Source of the DNA: Neobacillus mesonae
GTDB taxonomy: Bacteria > Bacillota > Bacilli > Paenibacillales > Paenibacillaceae
Assembly (NCBI GenBank): GCA_023715865.1
Contig: JAMBOW010000002.1
Coordinates: forward strand, 806,001 to 870,000
Length of the DNA stretch: 64,000 nt
Direction: 5' to 3'
Part shown: positions 1 to 10,656 of the stretch, in pieces
Layout: every line of letters starts with the position of its first letter
How positions within the stretch are numbered: the stretch's first letter is position 1
Program-made: the position numbers and the translations under genes
Notes under the pieces: generated by a model
What the model saw: the letters and a program-made list of their open reading frames with translations, nothing else
Databases searched by the model: none
Told to the model about the DNA's origin: nothing

Positions 1-1042
1 TGGCTCTTGCTGCACGCTCTTCCAGGCCTTTAACTTGATTCCGCAAATATTGAAATGCATCATCAACAACAAACTCAACCCGGTCCTCAAAGCCGTTCAG
101 CTCTACATTGTCCCGCGCACTTTCAATGGCATGCTCGGAAATATCAAGACAGGTTACCTGCTTTGCTCCAAATTTGCATGCATTCAGCGTAAAGCTGCCT
201 GTATGGGAAAAGCATTCTAATACACTAGCCCCATCCCAGTATGGAAAGGTTACTGCTTTTCCGCTCTTGTTTACGGGAGTAAGAGTGGTGATGCCGTCCT
301 GCTCAATCTCCTGAACGGTAATTCCACTTCTTTCACCCCAGCCTGTCATGATGGGCTCAATCGCTGCCCGATTTTCGCGCTGATCGAAGAAATAACCGGT
401 TTTTTGCCCTTGTTCAATATCCACTTTAATTTTAAGCCCATTTTCGGTTACCGTCACATGTCTCGGACATTCACCGTAGAGGAGTCCTTTTACCTGCTCT
501 ATTCCTTCCAGCTCCCTGACGCTTACATCACTGCGTTCATAAATGCCTTTTGGCTGAACGACTTCAACTAAAGCATCGACAATTGCTTCACGACACTGAT
601 CAATGCCGAGCGTCAGCATCTGTACCACAAGCACATCCCCGAATCTGTCCACCACGAGCCCAGGAACAAAATCGGCTTCGCCGTAAATTAAACGATAGGC
701 GTCTCCGCCGGTAACGAACCGCTCCCGATGCTTTAAAGCCTGCTCAAATTTACGGACAAAAAACGCTTTGTCCATAGCGTTAACAGGCTCATAGGAAACA
801 ACCCGTACCGTAATTTGTGACGCAGGATTATAGTAGCCGGTAGCCAGGTAGCGGCCTTGATGATTTTTCACCTCAACCAATTGACCAGGAACTGGACTTC
901 CATCCACCGACTCAATTTCATTTTTGTAGATCCAGGGATGCCCCTGCTCTATTCTTTTTTTACGGCTCTTTGTAAGAATAACCGATGCCAAAATGCGTAC
1001 AACTCCTTTTAATAATCGAGTCACCTGCTTACCTATAGTCAT
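1..1042 (-). CDS. Class I SAM-dependent rRNA methyltransferase, RlmI/YwbD-like (partial, 3' end outside window)
   Basis: The frame is open to the left edge, so the C-terminus is missing. It encodes an N-terminal PUA-like RNA-binding region (RKKRIEQGHPWIY near residues 27-39), then the family motif GQKTGYFFDQRENR and the start of a Rossmann methyltransferase core (ASVLECFSHTG). These fit the RlmI/YwbD family, which makes 5-methylcytosine in 23S rRNA; the exact target here is inferred. The ATG at 1042 follows GGGAGG by six bases. A TTG at 991 follows AAAAGGAG and would give a start closer to where the family usually begins (MASVILTKSRKK), so both starts are open. It is divergent from the Na/Pi-type transporter gene 72 bases away. 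Confidence 0.85.
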   Translation of the reverse strand, partial: MTIGKQVTRLLKGVVRILASVILTKSRKKRIEQGHPWIYKNEIESVDGSPVPGQLVEVKNHQGRYLATGYYNPASQITVRVVSYEPVNAMDKAFFVRKFEQALKHRERFVTGGDAYRLIYGEADFVPGLVVDRFGDVLVVQMLTLGIDQCREAIVDALVEVVQPKGIYERSDVSVRELEGIEQVKGLLYGECPRHVTVTENGLKIKVDIEQGQKTGYFFDQRENRAAIEPIMTGWGERSGITVQEIEQDGITTLTPVNKSGKAVTFPYWDGASVLECFSHTGSFTLNACKFGAKQVTCLDISEHAIESARDNVELNGFEDRVEFVVDDAFQYLRNQVKGLEERAARA

Positions 1043-1114
1043 GGTTGTCCTCCCGCTGACATAAGATGAAGGATAGACAAGTCATGTCTGGAGAGAAGGT
1101 GTTCTCGTAGTATC

Positions 1115-2083
1115 ATGTTAAATTCAATCTTATTCCCACTCGTATATGGTCTAGCTATTTTCTTTGTGGGCATGAAGCTAATGGAAGCTTCACTATATAA
1201 ACTCAGCGGCCCTCTGCTATCGGGTTCACTGGATCGTGCCACGTCAACGCCATTAAAAGGCATGCTGTTCAGCACAGGGATTACCGCATTGCTTCAAAGC
1301 AGTACGGCGGTTACGGTGCTGACCATTGGACTCGTTAATGCCAATTTGCTTGGATATGCAAGAACCCTCGGCATCATTCTGGGAAGCAATATCGGTACTA
1401 CGGTAACGACAGAGCTGCTCAGTCTGCAAATCGGAAAATACGCACTTCCAATGCTGCTCTTTTTTATAGCGATTTGGATCTTGCTTGTTCTGCTGGGCGA
1501 GCTCAAGCTGGTTATGAACAGCCGAATCTCGGGGATCATTCAGCCCGGCGGCTACATCGCTCTTGCAGGGGCGGGATTCTCCATGGTAATGTTCGGTATC
1601 GTTATGATGCAGCGAATAGGCCCTGCGCTTGAAGAAGGCGGTATATTCCCCTGGTTTGTCCATCAAGCAGGCCACAGTGTGTGGTGGGGAGTACTTGCCG
1701 GTGCCGTTTTGACAGCGATTGTGCACAGCAGCGCTGCCGTGATCGGCATGGCAATCGGTCTGGCTGCGTCCGGTACTCTGCCCCCGGAAATCGGAATTGC
1801 CATTGTGCTCGGCTCGAATGTCGGAACCTGTGTTACGGCTTTTCTGGCTGCAATAGGAGGAAGCAGAGCCGGTCAATTTGTAGCCTGGTCTCACATTGTC
1901 CTTAATGTCGCAGGAGCTCTGCTGTTTGCTCCGCTCATCCATCTGCTCTATCAGGCATCAGCTATGTTCTCATCCGAACCGGGAGCACAGATCGCCCATG
2001 CTCAAACCATTTTTAATATTGTCTGTTCTTTGCTGGCTCTTCCGCTGTGCTACCTTAAAGTTTGGAAGCAGCTGGAACGTTAG
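1115..2083 (+). CDS. yqeW: Na/Pi-cotransporter family membrane protein (YqeW-like)
   Basis: A 322-residue, very hydrophobic protein with two copies of the Na/Pi-cotransporter repeat. The first copy has QSSTAVTVLTIGLVNA and GSNIGTTVTTELL; the second has HSSAAVIGMAIGLAASG and GSNVGTCVTAFLA. The paired QSS/HSS and GSN-GT motifs are the hallmark of the PF02690 type. Family members move phosphate with sodium across the membrane; the substrate here is inferred. B. subtilis yqeW lies beyond mtaB in the same cluster, which supports the assignment. It lacks the C-terminal PhoU-like domain of longer homologues. The ribosome binding site is weak (GAAGG about 14 bases upstream), but no other in-frame start is close. 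It converges on the NUDIX gene. Confidence 0.88.
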   Translation: MLNSILFPLVYGLAIFFVGMKLMEASLYKLSGPLLSGSLDRATSTPLKGMLFSTGITALLQSSTAVTVLTIGLVNANLLGYARTLGIILGSNIGTTVTTELLSLQIGKYALPMLLFFIAIWILLVLLGELKLVMNSRISGIIQPGGYIALAGAGFSMVMFGIVMMQRIGPALEEGGIFPWFVHQAGHSVWWGVLAGAVLTAIVHSSAAVIGMAIGLAASGTLPPEIGIAIVLGSNVGTCVTAFLAAIGGSRAGQFVAWSHIVLNVAGALLFAPLIHLLYQASAMFSSEPGAQIAHAQTIFNIVCSLLALPLCYLKVWKQLER

Positions 2084-2136
2084 CTGAGTAAACTTAAGCC
2101 GCCGGTTCGTATCTAATACGTGTCAAACCGCCTGGT

Positions 2137-2568
2137 TTAAACCTCAATCCCCAGCTTTTGAAGCGCTTTTTTCAAAATACGGTCATTGTTGTCATAGCCC
2201 TGATGCTGCTGCTTGTTCCAAGCCTCTATGGGCTCATACCAGGCTACCGCTTTAATTTCCTCAATTTGCGGTTTATGATTTCCGCCTACAGCTTCAACCA
2301 GATAGTAATGCACTTCTTTATCCACTTTACCGTGAACGGCATGATGATAGGTATATTTTATAATGTCCACTGGCACAACAATTCTTCCCTTGAGCCCTGT
2401 CTCCTCTTCAATTTCACGAAGCGCCGTTTGTTCAACAGTTTCACCCGGCTCCATCTTGCCCTTGGGAAGAGATATTTTGGCATAGCGGTCAGTGATGAGC
2501 TGAACCTCCAGCCCTTCACCCGTATGGCGGAATACGACACCGCCGGCGGAAATCTCTGTTCTTGCCAT
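2137..2568 (-). CDS. NUDIX hydrolase
   Basis: A 143-residue single-domain NUDIX protein. The signature G-x5-E-x7-REUxEExGU is seen as GKMEPGETVEQ followed by REIEEETGLKG (residues about 37-61), with the metal-binding REIEEE helix intact. The protein opens with TEISAGGVVFR, a typical first strand, and has a lysine-rich SLPKGKMEPGE segment like diadenosine-polyphosphate and (di)nucleotide hydrolases. The true substrate cannot be read from sequence. The start is ATG with GGAGAGGAGC ten bases upstream. It lies downstream of mtaB on the same strand, separated by about 120 bases with no clear terminator. Confidence 0.88.
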   Translation of the reverse strand: MARTEISAGGVVFRHTGEGLEVQLITDRYAKISLPKGKMEPGETVEQTALREIEEETGLKGRIVVPVDIIKYTYHHAVHGKVDKEVHYYLVEAVGGNHKPQIEEIKAVAWYEPIEAWNKQQHQGYDNNDRILKKALQKLGIEV

Positions 2569-2691
2569 TTGAAACTTAGCTCCTCTCCTTGAACAACAAG
2601 GACTTCGAATCCTCTCTAAGGGTCAAAGCATTCTTGTCCCTCCAAAAGAAAGCGAAATCCTTGTTCGTCTCCGTGATTATATACCCTAATG

Positions 2692-4032
2692 TTAGAGGGC
2701 AGCTCTATGAGGTCCGTTCTCCATGACTCTGACCAACTGTCCTTCACTTGCATGAACTCCAGCCTTGGTCAGTTTAACTCGGCACACTTTGCCTACAAGG
2801 TCATCGGAGCCTTCAAATTCAATCTGGATATAGTTATCGCTATACCCGTGAAGGTTGCCTTCTGCCTTATCCCCTCTGCCTTCTGGGATGACCTCCAGCA
2901 CTTGTCCTACAAATTTCTCTGCATAGCTGAGCTTCATTTGGTCTGACAGTTGAAGAAGCTCGTGTACACGCTCATTCTTCACCTCATCATCCACTTGATC
3001 CTCCATACGGGCTGCAGGAGTCCCCGTCCGCTTGGAATAAGGGAAGACGTGCATCTCGGAGAAATTAATCGCCTTCATCAGGTCATACCCGTTGCGATAC
3101 ATTTCATCCGTCTCTCCCGGGAAGCCCACAATGACATCCGTCGTAATCCCTACATCAGGCATAGCCTCACGAATCCGTCCCATCTTGTTGTAGAACTGCT
3201 CCGCTGTATATTTGCGGCGCATCCGTTTCAAAACGGTATCGTCCCCAGCTTGGAGCGGAATATGGAAATGACGGCACATCTTCGAGGAACGATTCAATAC
3301 GTCAAGCATCCGATCATCGATTTGACTTGCTTCAATGGAGCTGATACGGATTCTTTCCAGACCGTCGACCTTATCCAAATCCCATAGAAGGCTGGACAGA
3401 TCATAATTATCGAGGTCATCGCCATATCCGCCGGTATGAATACCCGTCAAGACAATTTCCTTGTATCCTGCTTCTACGAGCTGGTGAGCTTGCGTAATAA
3501 TACTTTTGGAATCACGGCTTCGTGACAGACCGCGAGCCCACGGAATGATACAGAATGTACAGAAGTTGTTGCAGCCGTCCTGGATTTTAAGGAACGCACG
3601 TGTCCGATCCGCGAAATCCGGCACGTCCATTTCTTCAAATACGCGATTCTTCATAATATTCCTTACGGCATTAACTGGTTCACGCGTCTCCTGGATTTGG
3701 TTAACGTATGGGATAATTTTGTCGCGGTCCTGGTTTCCTACAACCAAATCGACCCCGGGAATATCCATAATTTCTGCCGGAGATGTCTGCGCATAACAGC
3801 CGGTTACAGCCACGATCGCATCCGGATTTTTGCGAACCGCTCTGCGGATAATCTGGCGGCTCTTCTTATCCCCTGTATTTGTCACCGTGCAGGTATTGAT
3901 GAGATAAACATCAGCGGTCTGCGAGTCAAAATCAACCTGCTCGTATCCTTGCTCTTTAAATTGCTGCCAAATGGCTTCAGTATCGTAGAAGTTAACTTTA
4001 CATCCCAAGGTGTAAAACGCCACGGATGGCAT
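2692..4032 (-). CDS. mtaB: tRNA (N6-threonylcarbamoyladenosine(37)-C2)-methylthiotransferase MtaB
   Basis: MtaB turns t6A37 into ms2t6A37 in ANN-decoding tRNAs using two [4Fe-4S] clusters and radical SAM chemistry. The 446-residue protein has the N-terminal UPF0004 domain (VAFYTLGCKVNFYDTEA, then INTCTVT and VTGCYAQ, giving the three cluster cysteines). The radical SAM motif CNNFCTFC follows near residue 154, and a C-terminal TRAM-like RNA-binding domain covers about residues 375-440. The opening sequence is the MtaB (YqeV) form, not MiaB. The start is ATG behind GGGAGG, two bases after the rsmE stop, so the genes are probably co-transcribed and coupled, as in B. subtilis. Confidence 0.95.
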   Translation of the reverse strand: MPSVAFYTLGCKVNFYDTEAIWQQFKEQGYEQVDFDSQTADVYLINTCTVTNTGDKKSRQIIRRAVRKNPDAIVAVTGCYAQTSPAEIMDIPGVDLVVGNQDRDKIIPYVNQIQETREPVNAVRNIMKNRVFEEMDVPDFADRTRAFLKIQDGCNNFCTFCIIPWARGLSRSRDSKSIITQAHQLVEAGYKEIVLTGIHTGGYGDDLDNYDLSSLLWDLDKVDGLERIRISSIEASQIDDRMLDVLNRSSKMCRHFHIPLQAGDDTVLKRMRRKYTAEQFYNKMGRIREAMPDVGITTDVIVGFPGETDEMYRNGYDLMKAINFSEMHVFPYSKRTGTPAARMEDQVDDEVKNERVHELLQLSDQMKLSYAEKFVGQVLEVIPEGRGDKAEGNLHGYSDNYIQIEFEGSDDLVGKVCRVKLTKAGVHASEGQLVRVMENGPHRAAL

Positions 4033-4034
4033 AA

Positions 4035-4799
4035 TTACATTCCTCCCATTTCATCAGTTTCATATAAAATACAAGTTAAAGCGGCCATGCCTGCTGTTTC
4101 GGCACGAAGAATTCGTTTGCCAAGACCTACGGATTTAGCTCCTGCAGTCTCTGCAGCCTGTACTTCCCCTGTCGTAAAGCCGCCTTCGGGGCCAACAACG
4201 ACAAGAACGGAAGCAGCCTTATCCTTAGACAATCCGGCTGCAAATGGCTTGACCACATCTCTAAGCTGCAAGCCGTCTTCTTTCTCATAGCAATAGCACA
4301 CCAGATCATAATCCTGAAATGAAGCCAACAGTTCTTTCCAGGACTTGGACGTTTGCACCTCTGGAATACGGTTGCGGTGGCTCTGTTCAGCAGCTTCCTT
4401 CGCTATTTTTCGCCAGCGCTCAAGCCGTTTCCCCTCTTTTTTGGCATCATACTGTACAATAGTTCGTTCGGATAAAAAAGGAATAAAACCGACCGCGCCT
4501 ATTTCTGTACATTTTTGAATAACTAGCTCCATCTTGTCGCCCTTTGGCAGACTTTGTGCAATCGTCACCGACACTCTGGGCTCGTGATCCATAGGAAGCC
4601 ATTCAATAATTTCAGCCTGTACCTGTGAGGCTTCTATGTTTGTAATCTTAACCAACGCTTCACGGTTAACCCCGTCGCTCACAATCAGCTTATCCCCGGG
4701 CTTGCCCCGCATGACCTTCGTAATATGACGGGCATCGTCGCCATCAATAACGGCTGTTTGCTCATCAAGTTGATCCTGTTCAATAAAATAACGCTGCAT
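4035..4799 (-). CDS. rsmE: 16S rRNA (uracil(1498)-N(3))-methyltransferase RsmE
   Basis: RsmE is a SPOUT-class enzyme that methylates U1498 of 16S rRNA. An N-terminal PUA-like part (MQRYFIEQDQL, then DARHITKVMRGKPGD) is followed by the knotted SAM-binding domain with VVVGPEGGFTTGE and LGKRILRAETA near the C-terminus. I chose the ATG at 4799: the family normally begins MQRYF, and a GGGGG run lies about eleven bases upstream. The longer frame from 4826 adds nine residues (MVKQGAYRS) without a good ribosome binding site. The gene sits directly upstream of mtaB. Confidence 0.95.
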   Translation of the reverse strand: MQRYFIEQDQLDEQTAVIDGDDARHITKVMRGKPGDKLIVSDGVNREALVKITNIEASQVQAEIIEWLPMDHEPRVSVTIAQSLPKGDKMELVIQKCTEIGAVGFIPFLSERTIVQYDAKKEGKRLERWRKIAKEAAEQSHRNRIPEVQTSKSWKELLASFQDYDLVCYCYEKEDGLQLRDVVKPFAAGLSKDKAASVLVVVGPEGGFTTGEVQAAETAGAKSVGLGKRILRAETAGMAALTCILYETDEMGGM

Positions 4800-4899
4800 G
4801 GATCTATATGCCCCCTGCTTAACCATCTATCTTCTCAGAAATACACTAGTTTTTCGAAAATTAACCACATAACATCTTACAACTTTTCATCGGTTCTGA

Positions 4900-5577
4900 C
4901 TAGCCTCCGAGCAAGGTCATTACCATCTGGGCTATCCCCGTGTACCAGCTCATGGACAATTCATATAGCGGTGTAATCGTCCATCGATTGAGCGGAGTAA
5001 TAACAATAATCAAAAAGATGAGAATGGACCATTGCTCCAGCGACTGCAGCTTGATCCGAATTCGAGTCGGTACAATTTCCTCCACGATGCGGTATCCATC
5101 CAGCGGAGGCAAAGGAACAAGATTAAAGAAAAACAAGAAAAAGTTCGTTATATTAAAAATAGAAAAGAATGTAGAGATCGCGAACACCACGCGCTGGTTC
5201 TCAATGGATTCCATGACTCCAAGCTGAATCATGACCGCATAGATAATCGTACCTATGAGGGCGAGCACGAGATTGCTTACAGGCCCTGCAGCAGATACAA
5301 CGACGCTCATCATTCGCCTGCGTTCAAAATTGTCCCGGTTTACCGGAATCGGCCTTGCCCAGCCGAAACCCGCAATAACCAGCAGGATGAGTCCGAAAAA
5401 GTCAAAATGAACCGCCGGATTTAAGGTCATCCTCCCGAGCATTCTCGCTGTCGGATCACCGAATTTGTTGGCAAAGTAGGCATGAGAAAACTCATGCACC
5501 GTAAACGCAATAAGAATCGTCAGAATAAAGAAGGGCAGCTGCTCTAACGGATAAAAGAAAAACCGATCCATACTCAT
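4900..5577 (-). CDS. Site-2 protease family (M50-type) membrane metalloprotease
   Basis: A 225-residue integral membrane protein with the zinc-binding HExxH motif in a membrane helix (FTVHEFSHAYFANK, about residues 26-39) and the second metal motif PLDG (LPPLDGYRIVEE) in a later helix. These are the catalytic signatures of the short M50 peptidases of the YwhC/rhomboid-like membrane type. These cleave peptide bonds inside the membrane; no substrate can be assigned. It follows prmA with a two-base gap, and its ribosome binding site (AGGAAA) lies in the end of prmA, so it is likely translated with it. This gene is not in the usual prmA-rsmE pair, so it is an addition within a conserved operon. 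Confidence 0.88.
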   Translation of the reverse strand: MSMDRFFFYPLEQLPFFILTILIAFTVHEFSHAYFANKFGDPTARMLGRMTLNPAVHFDFFGLILLVIAGFGWARPIPVNRDNFERRRMMSVVVSAAGPVSNLVLALIGTIIYAVMIQLGVMESIENQRVVFAISTFFSIFNITNFFLFFFNLVPLPPLDGYRIVEEIVPTRIRIKLQSLEQWSILIFLIIVITPLNRWTITPLYELSMSWYTGIAQMVMTLLGG

Positions 5578-5579
5578 CT

Positions 5580-6542
5580 CTATTTCCTCGACACAAACGC
5601 AAGCCAGTCTTCATCACGCTGAATGTCGATGATTTCGAATCCCGCGTCCCGCAGCGCTTTCTCTACAACTTCCTCTTTGTTTTTCCAAATGCCTGAAGCA
5701 ATATATAACCCGCCAGGCTGCAGCGCTTCGTATACGTCACCTACAAAGAGAAGAATGACTTCTGCCAGAATGTTTGCCACAACAATATTAACCGGCAGAG
5801 TAACACCGAGCGATCCGTCTTGTTTATCTAGAATTGATAGAAGATCACTCTCATATACAGTTATATGATCGGTAAGACCATTCAAAGCGCTGTTCTCCTG
5901 TGCGCTCGATACAGCTACCGGATCCAGATCAAGAGCTAGTACATGTTTCGCTCCAAGCTTCATAGCACCAATGGCCAAAATACCGGAACCCGTACCCACG
6001 TCAATGATTTCTTCTCCACCCTGCACATATTTTTCAAGGGTGCGCAGACACAAGGAAGTCGTAGGATGTGTTCCTGTCCCGAACGCCATTCCTGGATCAA
6101 TCTCAATAATTTTTTCTGATTCGCCTGCCGGAATATAGTCTTCCCACGTAGGTTTAATTGTCAGCGACTCGGATACCCGCAGCGGTTTAAAATACTGCTT
6201 CCAGGCCGTTGCCCAGCTGTCCTCATCCACCTGTTTTACGGAGATGGAGGCTTTCCCTGCGTCAATTCCAAAGCTTGCAAGCTCTTCAATGCGCGGCTTG
6301 ATCTCCGCTATTATCGCATCCATATCGGTTGTATCTGCAAAATAGCCTTGTATTACAGCTTCACCCGCTGGAATATCGTTCAAAGGATACTCGTACCATT
6401 CACCGTATTTCGTTGTTCTGATCTTGTCGAGCGTTCCTGATTCTTCAATCGCTACACCGCCTGCACCAGCTTCATGCAGAAAATTCGAAATCATTTCCGT
6501 TGCGATTTCGGTTGTATGTATTGTTATTTCATTCCATAACAT
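5580..6542 (-). CDS. prmA: Ribosomal protein L11 methyltransferase PrmA
   Basis: PrmA trimethylates lysines of ribosomal protein L11. The 320-residue length is normal. The N-terminal substrate-recognition domain (LWNEITIHTTEIA) is followed by the SAM-binding motif VGTGSGILAIGAMKLG and ALDLDPVAVSSA, and by the NPPY-like motif NIVVANILAEV near residue 250. The start is ATG with GGGGAGGAAAT upstream. It is transcribed away from the dnaJ side. A strong terminator after the preceding small gene suggests it has its own promoter. Confidence 0.95.
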   Translation of the reverse strand: MLWNEITIHTTEIATEMISNFLHEAGAGGVAIEESGTLDKIRTTKYGEWYEYPLNDIPAGEAVIQGYFADTTDMDAIIAEIKPRIEELASFGIDAGKASISVKQVDEDSWATAWKQYFKPLRVSESLTIKPTWEDYIPAGESEKIIEIDPGMAFGTGTHPTTSLCLRTLEKYVQGGEEIIDVGTGSGILAIGAMKLGAKHVLALDLDPVAVSSAQENSALNGLTDHITVYESDLLSILDKQDGSLGVTLPVNIVVANILAEVILLFVGDVYEALQPGGLYIASGIWKNKEEVVEKALRDAGFEIIDIQRDEDWLAFVSRK

Positions 6543-6683
6543 ATTCTATAATTTCCTCCCCTGTATTCATAACCTCTATTGTACTATACAAACAACAGCG
6601 AGCACAAAGAACGAAAGGCTGCTCGCCTTATTCTTTTCAGTTATTTCCACATCCCAAGTAAAATATAGTGCTTGAGCTCAAAG

Positions 6684-6730
6684 TAAAAAAACACCGGCAT
6701 TTGTCCTTTTGAGAAAGGCATGCCGGTGTT
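6684..6730 (-). terminator. Rho-independent terminator after the small YfhD-like gene
   Basis: A perfect 11-bp stem (AACACCGGCAT / ATGCCGGTGTT, arms 6690-6700 and 6720-6730) is followed on the minus strand by TTTTTTACTTT. It lies just beyond the stop codon of the 63-residue gene and separates it from prmA. Confidence 0.85.
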
Positions 6731-6739
6731 CCCTTATTT

Positions 6740-6931
6740 TTATTCGTATCTGAAGTCATCCAGTTTCTTCGTTTGCCGCTCATCTGCAGCTGCACTTCGG
6801 TTCAAAGCCTCAATATCGTCTTGATCGGCAAGCGTGCCGCTGAACTCCACATCTTCATTTTTCGCTGAAGTGAGCTCACTCATCTTTTCTGATTTTTTAA
6901 GCACGCGATCTTTTCTTCGGTTAGAAGACAT
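6740..6931 (-). CDS. Small hydrophilic protein, possibly YfhD-like
   Basis: A 63-residue charged protein with no membrane segment. It begins MSSNRRKDRVLKKSEK, then has an acidic middle (EDVEFSGTLADQDDIEALN) and ends RQTKKLDDFRYE. The pattern DVEFS..LADQDD.EA..R resembles the small YfhD-type proteins of Bacillaceae as I remember them; no function is known for that group. The start is ATG with GGAGGAG eight bases upstream and it has its own terminator, so it is a real gene. It sits with the next gene between dnaJ and prmA, which are adjacent in B. subtilis. Confidence 0.75.
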   Translation of the reverse strand: MSSNRRKDRVLKKSEKMSELTSAKNEDVEFSGTLADQDDIEALNRSAAADERQTKKLDDFRYE

Positions 6932-6956
6932 GACTACTCCTCCTTGAATTCGCTTT

Positions 6957-7322
6957 TTAAATTAATCCGCCGGATTCCTCAATAATACGCAGTGCCTCAT
7001 GATGAGAGGATTCATCAACAACGACAGTAAGCAGGATATCCTTTCCTGTCGGCCCTCCGGCTCCTCCGTCACTCATTCCGCTTGCAGACGGGTCTGCGGC
7101 AGCAAGAATTCCCGATGAGGAATTTGTAAATGTGCCGTCTTGGGTTACCGAAGCGAGACTGTCCATAGCACCGTTTAATATGACCTCATTGCTTCCTTCT
7201 CCCGGATAGCGGCTGAATCGGTCGATGGAGATGTCTTGAATCATCAGACTCTTCAGCTTCGCTGCCACCTGCTGCGCTTGATCCGGAGAGTTGAAATAAG
7301 CAAGGATATTCTTATCGGTCAT
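6957..7322 (-). CDS. Small protein of unknown function with a stress-protein-like fold
   Basis: A 121-residue soluble protein. The N-terminal 45 residues (KNILAYFNSPDQAQQVAAKL) look like the alpha/beta start of the general-stress 17M/YflT-type proteins. The middle is a Gly/Ser/Ala-rich linker (SSSGILAAADPSASGMSDGG). The C-terminus (LLTVVVDESSHHEALRIIEE) forms a second beta-alpha unit, so the protein may be a small pseudo-symmetric ferredoxin-like fold. The start is ATG after AAAGGCGGTGATTTCTG. It lies 25 bases upstream of the YfhD-like gene and probably shares its transcript. The stress link is inference from resemblance and from the neighbouring chaperone operon. Confidence 0.7.
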   Translation of the reverse strand: MTDKNILAYFNSPDQAQQVAAKLKSLMIQDISIDRFSRYPGEGSNEVILNGAMDSLASVTQDGTFTNSSSGILAAADPSASGMSDGGAGGPTGKDILLTVVVDESSHHEALRIIEESGGLI

Positions 7323-7421
7323 CAGAAATCACCGCCTTTGTTCACTTCTTTATGATGAAGCGAATACAAAATGATTGTTTCAAGCCATAGAATGCCGCAA
7401 AGAAGAATCAGCTATTCATAG

Positions 7422-7458
7422 AAAAAAAGGATTGCCCATCTGTCATGGACAACCCTTT
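7422..7458 (-). terminator. Rho-independent terminator of the hrcA-grpE-dnaK-dnaJ operon
   Basis: The imperfect hairpin AAAAGGGTTGTCCAT / ATGGGCAATCCTTTT is followed on the minus strand by a run of T. It begins six bases after the dnaJ stop and closes the heat-shock operon before the two small genes. Confidence 0.8.
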
Positions 7459-7463
7459 TCTTC

Positions 7464-8585
7464 TTATTCGCCTCTAAATGCCTTTTTTACACGGTCAAAG
7501 AAAGATTGTTCGTTCTCGTGCGTCTGTTCTCCGCTTAAGGAAGCAAATTGACGCAGCAGATCCTTCTGCTCATCGCTAATCTTGCTTGGTGTAACGACCA
7601 CCACTTTGACATGCTGGTCACCTTGACCGGAGCCGCGCAGATGAGGAACGCCTTTGCCTTTCAAACGGAAATACGTTCCCGTCTGCGTACCCGCAGGAAT
7701 TTTAAGCTTCACTTTCTCGCGGAGTGTAGGAATTTCAATCTCATCCCCAAGTGCCGCTTGTGCAAAGGTGAGCGGTACTTCACAGTAGATATCGTTGCCT
7801 TCACGCTCAAAGAAGTCATGAGACTTCACGCGAATAACAATGTAGAGATCTCCTGCAGGACCGCCGCGCAGTCCGCCTTCACCTTCACCGCTCATACGAA
7901 GCTGTGCTCCGTCATCGACCCCTGCAGGGATACGGACATTAATCTTGCGCTGCTTGCGAACTTTACCGTTTCCTTGGCACGTTCTGCATTTTTCTTTAAT
8001 AATTTTGCCGGCACCGCCGCAATTAGAACAAGCACGGCGATTCACCATACGGCCAAATGGTGTGTTCTGAACCACTTCTTCTTGTCCGCTGCCGCGGCAG
8101 ACAGAACATGTCTCCGGATTCGTGCCCGGTTTAGCCCCTGAACCATGACAGGTGTCACAGCTCTCTGTCCGCGGAATAGTGATATCCATTTCTTTACCAA
8201 AGATGGCCTCTTTGAACTCGATTGTCATCGTGTACTGCAGATCGTTACCGCGCTGTGGCGCGTTTGGATCCCGCCGGCCTCCTCCGCCGCCAAAGAACAT
8301 ATCGAAAATGTCGCCGAATCCGCCGAAATCTTGACCGCCAAAGCCGCCGCCCATACCTTGGTTCGGATCGACATGACCATATTGATCATAACGAGCACGC
8401 TTCTGATCGTCACTTAGGACGTCATACGCCTCTTTTACTTCTTTGAATTTGGCTTCAGCATCGGCTTCCTTGTTCACATCCGGGTGATACTGCCGTGCAA
8501 GCTTACGGTAAGCTTTTTTGATCTCATCGTCACCGGCACTCTTGCCTATACCAAGCACTTCATAATAATCACGCTTATCAGCCAC
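7464..8585 (-). CDS. dnaJ: Chaperone protein DnaJ
   Basis: The DnaK co-chaperone. The 373-residue protein has an N-terminal J domain ([13 protein letters not shown], with HPD in RQYHPDVN), a Gly/Phe-rich linker ([16 protein letters not shown]), and four CxxCxGxG zinc repeats ([32 protein letters not shown]). The C-terminal peptide-binding domain follows. The start is the GTG at 8585, seen as VADKRDYYE, with GGGGGTGG a few bases upstream. The longer frame from 8630 adds a non-homologous stretch and no better site. It is the last gene of the CIRCE-controlled operon. Confidence 0.96.
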   Translation of the reverse strand: MADKRDYYEVLGIGKSAGDDEIKKAYRKLARQYHPDVNKEADAEAKFKEVKEAYDVLSDDQKRARYDQYGHVDPNQGMGGGFGGQDFGGFGDIFDMFFGGGGGRRDPNAPQRGNDLQYTMTIEFKEAIFGKEMDITIPRTESCDTCHGSGAKPGTNPETCSVCRGSGQEEVVQNTPFGRMVNRRACSNCGGAGKIIKEKCRTCQGNGKVRKQRKINVRIPAGVDDGAQLRMSGEGEGGLRGGPAGDLYIVIRVKSHDFFEREGNDIYCEVPLTFAQAALGDEIEIPTLREKVKLKIPAGTQTGTYFRLKGKGVPHLRGSGQGDQHVKVVVVTPSKISDEQKDLLRQFASLSGEQTHENEQSFFDRVKKAFRGE

Positions 8586-8619
8586 TCTTCCACCCCCATA
8601 ACATATAACAATACCGTAT

Positions 8620-8672
8620 ATACGTGACAAAAGGAAGGATCAAAGCGCGAAGAACTCCGGCTCTGACCTTCC
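8620..8672 (-). other. Possible RNA hairpin between dnaK and dnaJ
   Basis: On the minus strand GGAAGGTCA pairs with TGATCCTTCC (one bulge) around a GC-containing loop, followed by TTTTGTC. It could act as a partial terminator or a stability element that lowers dnaJ expression relative to dnaK. The U-run is short, so this is only a structural suggestion. Confidence 0.35.
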
Positions 8673-8718
8673 CATGCTTGTCACTTGTAAGGCTTATCAA
8701 ACATCGATATTTCGATGA

Positions 8719-10614
<1,896 letters not shown>

Positions 10615-10656
10615 CTATTTTAATGTAAAAAAACGTTGTACTTGCTTATGTTCGTG

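Noticed and set aside
1253..1942. 229-codon minus-strand frame inside the Na/Pi transporter
   Set aside because: It is antisense to a clear membrane transporter and has a composition rich in His, Gln and Asn with no family features.
2084..2136. Possible terminator between the Na/Pi transporter and NUDIX genes
   Set aside because: AAACC-GCCT-GGTTT is only a 5-bp stem without a T-run; too weak to call.
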